Source of the DNA: Halomonas sp. M20
Lineage (GTDB): Bacteria; Pseudomonadota; Gammaproteobacteria; Pseudomonadales; Halomonadaceae
Assembly: GCF_020622265.1 (NCBI RefSeq)
Contig: NZ_JACNMQ010000001.1
Span: 372,001 to 436,000 of the forward strand
Direction of reading: 5' to 3'
DNA length: 64,000 nt
Translations under genes and position numbers: made by a program
In this document: positions 57,232-64,000 of the stretch, piece after piece
Layout: the number at the start of each line of letters is the position of its first letter
How positions within the stretch are numbered: the first letter of the stretch is position 1
Notes under the pieces: generated by a model
What the model saw: only the letters and a program-made list of their open reading frames with translations
Databases searched by the model: none
What the model was told of the DNA's origin: nothing

Positions 57232-57633
57232 CTATCGCTGCAGCACCGTACCGTCGTCGTCATAAAGCGGATAGCTGCCCTGTTCGTCGTGATCCTCGGG
57301 GCCGACCAGGGCGGGGGTGAACACGCAGAGCACGGTCATGCCTTGCTCGCTGCTCAGAATGTGCTGCTGGTTCTTGTCCAGGGCATAGAGCACGCCGGGT
57401 TTCAGCTCCCACTTGCCGCCTTCGGTCAGGTCTTCGATCTGACCCTCGCCTTTGGTGCAGATCACGCTTTCCTTGTGGTTCTTGTACCACATGTGCAGTT
57501 CCTGCCCGGGCTTGATATAGGTCTCGTGCACCGAGTGGCCCATGCCGTCCGCCCGCAGCGTGTAGCGGCGGCTGATGAACTTCTCTTCATCGACGGCGTT
57601 GTTTTCGGCGTCCTTGTGGGTACGAACGATCAT
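57232..57633 (-). CDS. Solitary EctC-type (ectoine synthase family) protein
   Basis: 133 residues, single cupin. Iron-binding residues of EctC map onto E55, Y83 and H91 with exact spacing, and the C-x-F near residue 103-105 is kept (LCVFTPALVG). The substrate-site asparagine of authentic EctC appears to be H36 (VHETYIKPG). No ectA, ectB, ask_ect or ectR is adjacent, so it is an orphan next to an amidase. Orphan EctC proteins exist in non-producers; some can cyclise or hydrolyse ectoine-related compounds. Start ATG 57633 follows AAAGG. Confidence 0.82.
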   Translation of the reverse strand: MIVRTHKDAENNAVDEEKFISRRYTLRADGMGHSVHETYIKPGQELHMWYKNHKESVICTKGEGQIEDLTEGGKWELKPGVLYALDKNQQHILSSEQGMTVLCVFTPALVGPEDHDEQGSYPLYDDDGTVLQR

Positions 57634-57678
57634 CGAAAAGACCTTTATCTCAATGGGGTGAAATGCATGACCGGGTGG

Positions 57679-59094
57679 TCAGGCGTAATGCGCCGGGTCC
57701 GGCACCGTGGGAAAGCGCGGTGGATGGGCTTCCATGAAGGCGTGACAAGCCCGCAATACGCGAATGTCATCGAACTTGCCGCCCGCAAGCTGGAAGCCGA
57801 CCGGTAATCCCTTGTCGGTAAAGCCGCAAGGCACCGAGGCGGCCGGCTGCTGGCTCAGGTTGAACGGGTAGGAGAAGGGCGCCCACTCTTCCCAGTCGCG
57901 CATGCCGCTGCCCGGTGGCACCTCGTAGTTGATCTCGAAGGGTTCGAGGGGCACCGTAGGAGTCATCAGCAGGTGATACTCCTGGTTGAAGTGCTCCAGT
58001 TGCAGAGTCAGTCGGGCGCGGTCGGCCAGCGCCCGAAACAGGTCGACGGCGAGCCAGCTCTCCGCATGTCGGGCATTGGCCACCAATCCCGGGTCAAGCA
58101 TCTGACGCTGTTTTTCGCTGCACTGCGACCACAACTCGAGCGAGGCGGTGAACCACAGCGTCTGGAAAATCTTGATGGGCGACTCGAAGCCGGGGTCGAC
58201 CTCCACGATCTCGGCGCCCAGTGCCTCCAGCTTGTGCGCGGCCTCGCGAACGCGTTCCGCTATCTGAGGATCGACATCCGCATAGCCCAGAGTGGGGGAG
58301 TAGGCGATACGCAAGCCGCGCAGGTCGTTGTCGAGATCCACGCCCCAGTCCTCTGGTTGGCCGCGAGTGGCGTAAGGGTCGCGATGATCGTAGCGCCCGA
58401 TCACGTTGAGCATGCGGGCGGCATCACGCACGTTGCGGGTCAGCGGGCCGATATGCGAGAGCGTCGGTTCCTTGGCCGGCGGCCATTGAGGCGTCCAGCC
58501 GAAGGTCGGCTTGAAGCCGAACACACCGGTGAAGGCGGCAGGAATGCGAATCGAGCCGCCGGAGTCGCCGCCCTGGTGTAGCACACCCATATTGAGTGCG
58601 GCAGCGGCAGCGGCTCCGCCCGAGGAGCCCCCGGGGGTCAGACGGGTATCCCAGGGGTTACAGGTCGCGCCGTAAACTCGGTTGTCGGTCACCGCCTTCC
58701 AGCCGAATTCCGGGGTATTGGTCTTGCCGAGCAGCACGGCGCCGGCCTTCCGCAACATGCGCGCGGGTGGCGCATCCTCTTCGCAGTGAGCGTTCGAGGT
58801 CAGCAGCGAGCCTTCCCGGGCTGGCATGCCGGCGACATTGGTCAGGTCCTTGAGCGAAACCGGCACGCCGTCTATCGGGCTCAATGGCTTGCCTTGGCCC
58901 CAACGCCGGGCGGAGGCCTTGGCGGCCGCTTCCGCCCCCTCGCGGTCTATATAGGTGTAAGCGTTGACCTTGTCATTGAAGCGCTCGATGCGCTCCAGTG
59001 CGGCTCGGGTGGCTTCCAAAGGAGAAGCGTCACTGGACTTGAAAAGCTTCATCAGCCGACCGGCATCCATCAACCCAAGATCGGTATCACTCAC
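57679..59094 (-). CDS. Amidase-signature family hydrolase
   Basis: 471 residues. The Ser-cisSer-Lys triad is visible: lysine in SLKDLTNVAG, cis-serine in GGSSGGAAAAAA and nucleophile serine in GGDSGGSIRIPA. The start is GTG 59094 with a perfect AAGGAGG five bases upstream. It hydrolyses amides; the substrate is unknown. It sits 45 bases upstream of the EctC-type gene on the same strand, so the two may be co-transcribed and work on the same or related N-acyl or cyclic amide compound. Confidence 0.9.
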   Translation of the reverse strand: MSDTDLGLMDAGRLMKLFKSSDASPLEATRAALERIERFNDKVNAYTYIDREGAEAAAKASARRWGQGKPLSPIDGVPVSLKDLTNVAGMPAREGSLLTSNAHCEEDAPPARMLRKAGAVLLGKTNTPEFGWKAVTDNRVYGATCNPWDTRLTPGGSSGGAAAAAALNMGVLHQGGDSGGSIRIPAAFTGVFGFKPTFGWTPQWPPAKEPTLSHIGPLTRNVRDAARMLNVIGRYDHRDPYATRGQPEDWGVDLDNDLRGLRIAYSPTLGYADVDPQIAERVREAAHKLEALGAEIVEVDPGFESPIKIFQTLWFTASLELWSQCSEKQRQMLDPGLVANARHAESWLAVDLFRALADRARLTLQLEHFNQEYHLLMTPTVPLEPFEINYEVPPGSGMRDWEEWAPFSYPFNLSQQPAASVPCGFTDKGLPVGFQLAGGKFDDIRVLRACHAFMEAHPPRFPTVPDPAHYA

Positions 59095-59283
59095 ATCAGC
59101 CTCCTTGCGTCGTGTAGTCGAACCTTTTGAATCATAGTGTTATAGGTTAAGACAAATTGTGGGGGCGGCGCAAAATGACGCCTGTGCATCAAGAGGGGGA
59201 CAGGTGCTGGAAAGTATAGAGTGTATGGGTTGGCGAAGGATCGAAGGGCAAACGATGCAACCGCCGGCGCTACGGTTGCTGTT

Positions 59284-60507
59284 TCAACCGAACAGTTTAC
59301 CGGCGATTCGTAGCCCGGCAATCCAGGTGCCGGCGGCGGAGCCGACGGTGGCAAGCAGGAATACCAGCAATGTGCGCGACACACGATTGCGCCACCAGCC
59401 TTTGAGGGCGGCCACGTCGTGGCGTAGTTGCGAGAAGTCCCGCACCTTGGGACGGCGCAGCGCGAGCTCCACCCCAGCGGCTACGAAGCCAGCGCCGATT
59501 GTAGGGTTGAGCGAGGTCAACGGCGCCGCAAAAAAGGTTGCCACTACCGTAAGCGGATGGGCCAGGGCGATGGCGGCGCCAAGGCTCGAGAGTACGCCAT
59601 TGATCAGGAACCACTCGCCGATCAGCTGCCAGCCAAGCTCGCTATCCCGCGAAAACCCGATGGCAAAGCCTATCAGTACCAGGGCCGTGATCAGCCAGGG
59701 CACCGCCTTCCACCAGCGCCCCCGTTGCGGTGTCGCTTCAAGCTGTTCACGCTCAGCAGTAGGAGGCTGAGGCAGCGGCTGTTCGAGGTGCGCCGCCAGG
59801 CCCTTGAGGTGGCCGGCGCCAATCACCACCAGCACATTGCGATAGCGATCCTGGGGGTTCTCTTCCACCAGGCGTAGCGCCATGTAGCGGTCCCGCTCGG
59901 CGATCAAGGGCGTATAGAGCGCTTCGGATTGCTCGGCAAACTCGTTGAAGGTGGATTCCAGCACATCGCCTTGCTTGAGCCGTTCGATGTCGTCACTGGA
60001 AACCTCCTGACGGGACAGCAAGCTACCGAACAGGCCGGTAATCAGCCCCATGCGCTGCCACCAGGGTACGTTGGCGTAAACCCGCTTCAAGGTCGTGCCC
60101 ACTTCCCGGTCGATCAGCAGCAAGGGCAGATCCGCATCGCGGCTCTCGTTGACCGCGGCACGCATCTCGGCGCCGGGCTCGATACCCGACTGCTCCGCCA
60201 CGCGCTGCTGAAATGCCCCCAGGGCGAGACTGGCGGCCACCATGCCGGCCTTGCCTTGGCGAAAAATCTGGAAGAGATCCTGCTCTGCCAAGGCGTCCGG
60301 GTTGGTCAGGCTCTGATAGCGGGACTGGCACAGCTCGATCGCCACGGCGTCGAATTCGCCGGAGCGAATCAGCTTGCGCACTTCCTCGGCACTGGCCCGG
60401 GAAACGTGGGCGGTTCCCAGCAGGGTGTAGCGGGCATCACCGCTTTCGACGACGCGGCGAGGGCCGCTGATGCTGTCTTCGGAGGTGATAGCCTGGGTGT
60501 CGGTCAT
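59284..60507 (-). CDS. TraB/PrgY/GumN-family membrane protein
   Basis: 407 residues. N-terminal TraB domain with the GTAHVS motif (residues about 32-37) and the matching GAGHLKG near 230, metalloprotease-like histidines, followed by a C-terminal region with about four hydrophobic helices. Homologues include bacterial and archaeal TraB and plasmid PrgY (pheromone inhibitor); the cellular role here is unknown. Monocistronic as far as visible. Confidence 0.85.
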   Translation of the reverse strand: MTDTQAITSEDSISGPRRVVESGDARYTLLGTAHVSRASAEEVRKLIRSGEFDAVAIELCQSRYQSLTNPDALAEQDLFQIFRQGKAGMVAASLALGAFQQRVAEQSGIEPGAEMRAAVNESRDADLPLLLIDREVGTTLKRVYANVPWWQRMGLITGLFGSLLSRQEVSSDDIERLKQGDVLESTFNEFAEQSEALYTPLIAERDRYMALRLVEENPQDRYRNVLVVIGAGHLKGLAAHLEQPLPQPPTAEREQLEATPQRGRWWKAVPWLITALVLIGFAIGFSRDSELGWQLIGEWFLINGVLSSLGAAIALAHPLTVVATFFAAPLTSLNPTIGAGFVAAGVELALRRPKVRDFSQLRHDVAALKGWWRNRVSRTLLVFLLATVGSAAGTWIAGLRIAGKLFG

Positions 60508-60629
60508 GGACGCTCGCTTGCAACGGAATCAATCAGGCCGCTAATTATCCATGAAGGGAGTCGGGCAGTCCAAGTGCAGTATCCTCCAGGGGCTCCGGTG
60601 GTATCGCTTCACTGACAAGGAGGGGGCCG

Positions 60630-61010
60630 ATGGGCTATCGCATTGCCGCCGAGGCAGTTCTGATCCTGCATCTGGCGTTCATTCTCTTCGTGGTGCTAGG
60701 AGGGCTTGCCGTGCTGCGCTGGCCACGTCTGGTATGGTTGCATCTACCGACAGTAGCATGGGCAGCGGCGCTTGAGTTCAAAGGCTGGATCTGCCCTTTG
60801 ACCCCGCTGGAAAACGCCTTGCTGCGTGCTGCCGGAGAATCCGGCTATGCCGGCGGGTTCATCGAGCATTATCTGATTGCTCTCATCTATCCAGCGGGGC
60901 TGACGCCGACCATTCAGTTGTGGCTGGGCATTGGCGTGCTAGCCATCAATCTCCCGATATATGGGTATCTTCTTGTGCGTCGATTCAGCGACGCCAGAAA
61001 GCCGGGGTAA
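60630..61010 (+). CDS. DUF2784-like small membrane protein
   Basis: 126 residues, three to four hydrophobic helices, with the DUF2784 pattern LHLAFILFVVLGG near the start, GWICPLTPLEN in the middle and HYLIALIYPAG. Start ATG 60630 follows AAGGAGG. Its 3' end overlaps the convergent trkH 3' end by 26 bases. Confidence 0.8.
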   Translation: MGYRIAAEAVLILHLAFILFVVLGGLAVLRWPRLVWLHLPTVAWAAALEFKGWICPLTPLENALLRAAGESGYAGGFIEHYLIALIYPAGLTPTIQLWLGIGVLAINLPIYGYLLVRRFSDARKPG

Positions 61011-62433
61011 ACAGTACCAGCACCGTGAAAATTTCCAGGCGCCCCAATACCATGGCGATTACCAGGATCCACTTAGCGGCGGCGGGAATGTTGCCATAGT
61101 GATTGGCGACCTCGCCAAGCCCGGGGCCCAGATTGTTGAGCGCGGAGCCGACCGCGGACCAGGCGGTGACCTGGTCGAGTCCGGTGGTCAGCATGCCTAC
61201 CAGCATGAGGAAAAACAGCATCACATAGACGGAGAAGAAGCCCCATACCGCCTGTGACACGCTGTCCGTCACGCTCATCTTGCCCACCTTGATCGAGATG
61301 ACGGCGCTGGGATGAATCAGACGCAGCACTTCCCGCATGCCCTGCTTTAAAATCAGCAGAATACGGATCACTTTCATGCCGCCCCCGGCAGAGCCGGAGC
61401 AAGCGCCAACGAAGGCGGCAACGAACAGCATGAAGGGCAGGGCGCCGGGCCAGATCGAGAAGTCGGCGACGCCAAAGCCCGAGGTGCTGGCGATAGAGAC
61501 GGCCTCGAACAGGCCGTGACGCGCCCCGGTCATGTCGTTGTAGGTGCCGCTTGCCAGCAGCGTCACGATGGTTGTGATGCTGAGCAGGGCCAGGAACAGA
61601 AGAAAAAAGCGGAATTCGGGGTCCTGCAGGTACTGCCCCAGCCGTTTTTCACGCCACACGGCGAAATGCAGGCCGAAACTGATCGAGGACAGAATCATGA
61701 ACACCACGCAGATCAACTCGATGGTGGCGCTGTCAAAATAGCCAATGCTCGCGTCGTAGGTGGAAAAGCCCCCGATGGCCACCGTCGAGAAACTATGCCC
61801 GAGGGCATCGAACCAGTTCATGCCCGCTAGCCAGTAGGCCAGGAAACAAGTGAGGGTCAGCGCGGCATAGATGTACCACAGCGCCTTGGCGGTCTCGGTG
61901 ATGCGCGGGGTCAGCTTGGAGTCCTTGAGCGGGCCGGGAATCTCGGTGCGGTAGAGCTGCATGCCGCCGATACCCAGGGTCGGCAGGATGGCGACCGCCA
62001 GTACCACGATCCCCATGCCGCCCAGCCACTGCAACTGCTGGCGGTAGTAGCGAATGGAGTCCGGCAATAGGTCGATACCGGTGATCACCGTGGCACCGGT
62101 GGTGGTCAGCCCGGAAAAGGACTCGAAAATCGCATCGGTCCAGGAGAGCGCCGGATCACTGGCAAACATCAACGGCAACGAACCGAAGAGCCCCAGTACA
62201 CTCCAGAACAGCACCGTGATTAGGAAGCCATCCCGCGTACGCAGCTCCTTGCGGGCACGATGATTGGGCGCATAAAGTACTGCGCCAGTCGCGAAGGTGA
62301 TGGCCATGGCAATGACAAACGCGTTCCACACCGTGTCCTTGAACAACAGCGAAATCAGGATGGGCGGAACCAGGGTCAGGCTGAATACCATCAGCAGGAG
62401 CCCGAGAATGCGCAGCGTGACGCGTAGACTCAT
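60985..62433 (-). CDS. trkH: TrkH/TrkI-type potassium uptake membrane protein
   Basis: 482 residues, KtrB/TrkH fold with four filter segments around conserved glycines: SFSGLTTTGATVI, HSFSTVAIGGFSTYDAS, STSGFGVADFSIW and the fourth near SALNNLGPGLGE. It conducts K+ across the inner membrane in complex with TrkA. It lies 47 bases downstream of trkA on the same strand, so the two form one unit. K+ uptake is a first response to osmotic upshift in halophiles. Confidence 0.94.
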   Translation of the reverse strand: MSLRVTLRILGLLLMVFSLTLVPPILISLLFKDTVWNAFVIAMAITFATGAVLYAPNHRARKELRTRDGFLITVLFWSVLGLFGSLPLMFASDPALSWTDAIFESFSGLTTTGATVITGIDLLPDSIRYYRQQLQWLGGMGIVVLAVAILPTLGIGGMQLYRTEIPGPLKDSKLTPRITETAKALWYIYAALTLTCFLAYWLAGMNWFDALGHSFSTVAIGGFSTYDASIGYFDSATIELICVVFMILSSISFGLHFAVWREKRLGQYLQDPEFRFFLLFLALLSITTIVTLLASGTYNDMTGARHGLFEAVSIASTSGFGVADFSIWPGALPFMLFVAAFVGACSGSAGGGMKVIRILLILKQGMREVLRLIHPSAVISIKVGKMSVTDSVSQAVWGFFSVYVMLFFLMLVGMLTTGLDQVTAWSAVGSALNNLGPGLGEVANHYGNIPAAAKWILVIAMVLGRLEIFTVLVLFTPAFWRR

Positions 62434-62480
62434 GAATCAGCGCTTCTTACGTGATAGGACATTTGTTTGTATTCTGAAAA

Positions 62481-63854
62481 TTAGAAAAAGGACAGACCAA
62501 CCTGGAACAAACGCTCCACATCGCGGATACGGCGCTTGTCGATCACGAACAAGATGACATGATCGCCGGCTTCGATGACCACATCGTCGTGGGCGATCAG
62601 CACCTCCTTGCCACGTACCACCGCGCCGATGGTGGTGCCGGCCGGCAGATCGATCTCATCGATGGTACGTCCAATGACCTTCGAGGATCGGGCGTCGCCG
62701 TGGGCGATGGCCTCGATCGCCTCTGCCGCGCCGCGTCGCAGGGAGTGAACGTTGACGATATCCCCCCGGCGCACATGGGTCAGCAGGCCGCCGATGGTGG
62801 ACTGTTGCGGCGAAATGGCGATATCGATTTCGCCACCCTGAACCAAGTCCACATAAGCGGCATTGTTGATCAGAGTCAGCACCTTCTTGGCCCCTAGGCG
62901 TTTGGCCAGCATCGACGACATGATGTTGACCTCGTCGTCGTTGGTAAGCGCGCAGAAGATATCGCAATCCTCGATGTTTTCCTCGATCAGCAAGCGTTTG
63001 CTGGTGGCGCTGCCATGCAGTACCACGGTGCGATCGAGACGCTCGGAAAGAACGCCGCAGCGTTCCAGGTTCCGCTCGATGATCTTGATCTGGTGGCTAT
63101 GCTCGAGTTGCTCCGCCAGGCGCTGGCCAATGTTGCCGCCTCCGGCGATGAGGATGCGGCGAAAATCCCGCTCGATCTTGCGCAGCTCGCTCATGACCGC
63201 GCGAATATCCCGCCGGGCAGCGATGAAGAACACCTCGTCATCCGCCTCGATGACAGTATCGCCGCGAGGAATGATCGGACGATTCTGGCGATAGATGGCG
63301 GCGACCCGGGTGTCGACATTGGGCATGTGGCGGCGCAGGAATCCAAGCTCCTGGCCGACCAGCGGGCCGCCGTAATAGGCCTTGACCGCCACCAGCTGGG
63401 CCTGGCCGCCGGCGAATTCGAGCACCTGCAGCGCGCCCGGATAGACGATCAGGCGGCGGATATGATCGGTGACGACCTGCTCCGGGCTGATCAGTACGTC
63501 TACCGGTACCGCTTCGTTGGAAAACAGTCCCTTGCGGGTCAGGTAGGCAGCGGCGCGTACCCGCGCGATCTTGGTCGGGGTGCGAAACAGCGTATGGGCC
63601 ACCTGACAGGCGATCATGTTGACTTCATCGGAATTGGTCACCGCGATCAGCATGTCCGCATCCTCGCAGCCCGCCTGGCGCAGCACCATCGGGTAGGAGC
63701 CGGAGCCGGTCACGGTGCGAATATCCAGGCGGTTGTGTAGCTCACGCAGGCGAACCGTCTCCGTATCGACGACGGTGATATCGTTTTCTTCGTGCGCCAG
63801 ATGCTCCGCCAGAGTGCCGCCAACTTGACCGGCACCCAGGATGATAATCTTCAT
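62481..63854 (-). CDS. trkA: Trk system NAD-binding regulatory protein TrkA
   Basis: 457 residues, the length of E. coli TrkA. It has two RCK modules, each with an N-terminal Rossmann motif ([15 protein letters not shown] at residue 4 and [15 protein letters not shown] near 234) and a TrkA-C domain. It is the cytoplasmic peripheral subunit that gates TrkH by nucleotide binding. Start ATG 63854, upstream of trkH. Confidence 0.95.
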   Translation of the reverse strand: MKIIILGAGQVGGTLAEHLAHEENDITVVDTETVRLRELHNRLDIRTVTGSGSYPMVLRQAGCEDADMLIAVTNSDEVNMIACQVAHTLFRTPTKIARVRAAAYLTRKGLFSNEAVPVDVLISPEQVVTDHIRRLIVYPGALQVLEFAGGQAQLVAVKAYYGGPLVGQELGFLRRHMPNVDTRVAAIYRQNRPIIPRGDTVIEADDEVFFIAARRDIRAVMSELRKIERDFRRILIAGGGNIGQRLAEQLEHSHQIKIIERNLERCGVLSERLDRTVVLHGSATSKRLLIEENIEDCDIFCALTNDDEVNIMSSMLAKRLGAKKVLTLINNAAYVDLVQGGEIDIAISPQQSTIGGLLTHVRRGDIVNVHSLRRGAAEAIEAIAHGDARSSKVIGRTIDEIDLPAGTTIGAVVRGKEVLIAHDDVVIEAGDHVILFVIDKRRIRDVERLFQVGLSFF

Positions 63855-63931
63855 CGATGATGGGTCCGCCCGGGGAGAGTCCTTTATGTGGCGCTAGCAT
63901 AAACCAGCAAAGCAGGTGAAAGACAGAGGCC

Positions 63932-63950
63932 GGACCCGGCAATCCGGGCC
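63932..63950 (-). terminator. Possible hairpin terminator upstream of trkA
   Basis: On the minus strand GGCCCGG-ATTG-CCGGGTCC forms a stem with one bulge, followed by GGCCTCTGTCTTTC. The weak T content makes termination uncertain. Confidence 0.35.
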
Positions 63951-63964
63951 CGGGAGTGGAAGTT

Positions 63965-64000
63965 TCAGTCCAGGGTGATGCCGACCTTGACGGTCACTTG
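63965..64000 (-). CDS. C-terminal tail of an unidentified gene (5' part outside the window)
   Basis: Eleven codons and a TGA are open to the window edge (QVTVKVGITLD). Too short to identify; the usual rsmB C-terminus seen upstream of trkA in enterobacteria does not look like this. The frame call rests on position alone. Confidence 0.35.
   Translation of the reverse strand, partial: QVTVKVGITLD

Overview
The window reads as chromosomal DNA of a GC-rich, halotolerant marine-type gammaproteobacterium, most like Halomonas, Chromohalobacter or another Halomonadaceae member. The grounds are a glycine-betaine oxygenase (gbcA) at the left edge, an ectoine-synthase homologue, a trkA-trkH potassium uptake pair, TAXI-type TRAP transporters, and many small catabolic operons each with its own LysR, GntR or IclR regulator. 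This is inference from gene content; no rRNA or core phylogenetic marker is present.

Left part (1-25.9 kb). After partial gbcA and a secreted SleB-type hydrolase, a LysR regulator diverges from an apparent operon: PLP decarboxylase, HisD/HpsN-like dehydrogenase, DegT-type aminotransferase, Asp/Glu racemase and a complete GltIJKL-type ABC importer. Its substrate is not obvious. Next come an AEC carrier, a five-gene branched-chain-amino-acid-type ABC transporter preceded by a LiuR-like palindrome, and small envelope genes. A De Ley-Doudoroff-type galactonate cluster follows (lactonase, SDR dehydrogenase, DgoD, GntR regulator). Then there is a PRC-barrel protein with LEA-like 22-residue repeats, a 4'-phosphopantetheinyl transferase, a YceI-like protein and a CAU-anticodon tRNA gene.

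Central part (25.9-54.5 kb). The 3' 42 bases of that tRNA recur in the same orientation about 28.6 kb downstream with two mismatches, so this block looks like an old island inserted at the tRNA. Almost all of it fits dicarboxylate and acyl-CoA catabolism: glutarate hydroxylase and L-2-hydroxyglutarate oxidase with a GntR regulator, an IclR regulator, a 3-ketoacyl-CoA thiolase, a 3-hydroxyacyl-CoA dehydrogenase, three acyl-CoA dehydrogenases, an acyl-CoA synthetase, a thioesterase, two crotonases, EtfBA, ETF-quinone oxidoreductase, a DcaP-like porin, and a TAXI-TRAP system with two similar binding proteins. Seven copies of an imperfect inverted repeat (TTYCGC-N3-GCRAAA) lie in front of its transcription units and are candidate operators of the resident IclR protein. 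Remnants of a BenE transporter and of a second etfA tail point to past rearrangement.

Right part (54.8-64 kb). On the minus strand lie an isocitrate dehydrogenase enlarged by an internal duplication of about 165 residues, a ChaC cyclotransferase, a solitary EctC-type protein, an amidase, a TraB/GumN-type membrane protein, trkH and trkA; a DUF2784-like membrane protein is on the plus strand.

The most notable items are the tRNA-bounded catabolic island with its putative regulon motif, the FadJ-like protein with a degenerate dehydrogenase half, the duplicated isocitrate dehydrogenase, and the uncharacterised decarboxylase/HpsN-like/ABC operon.
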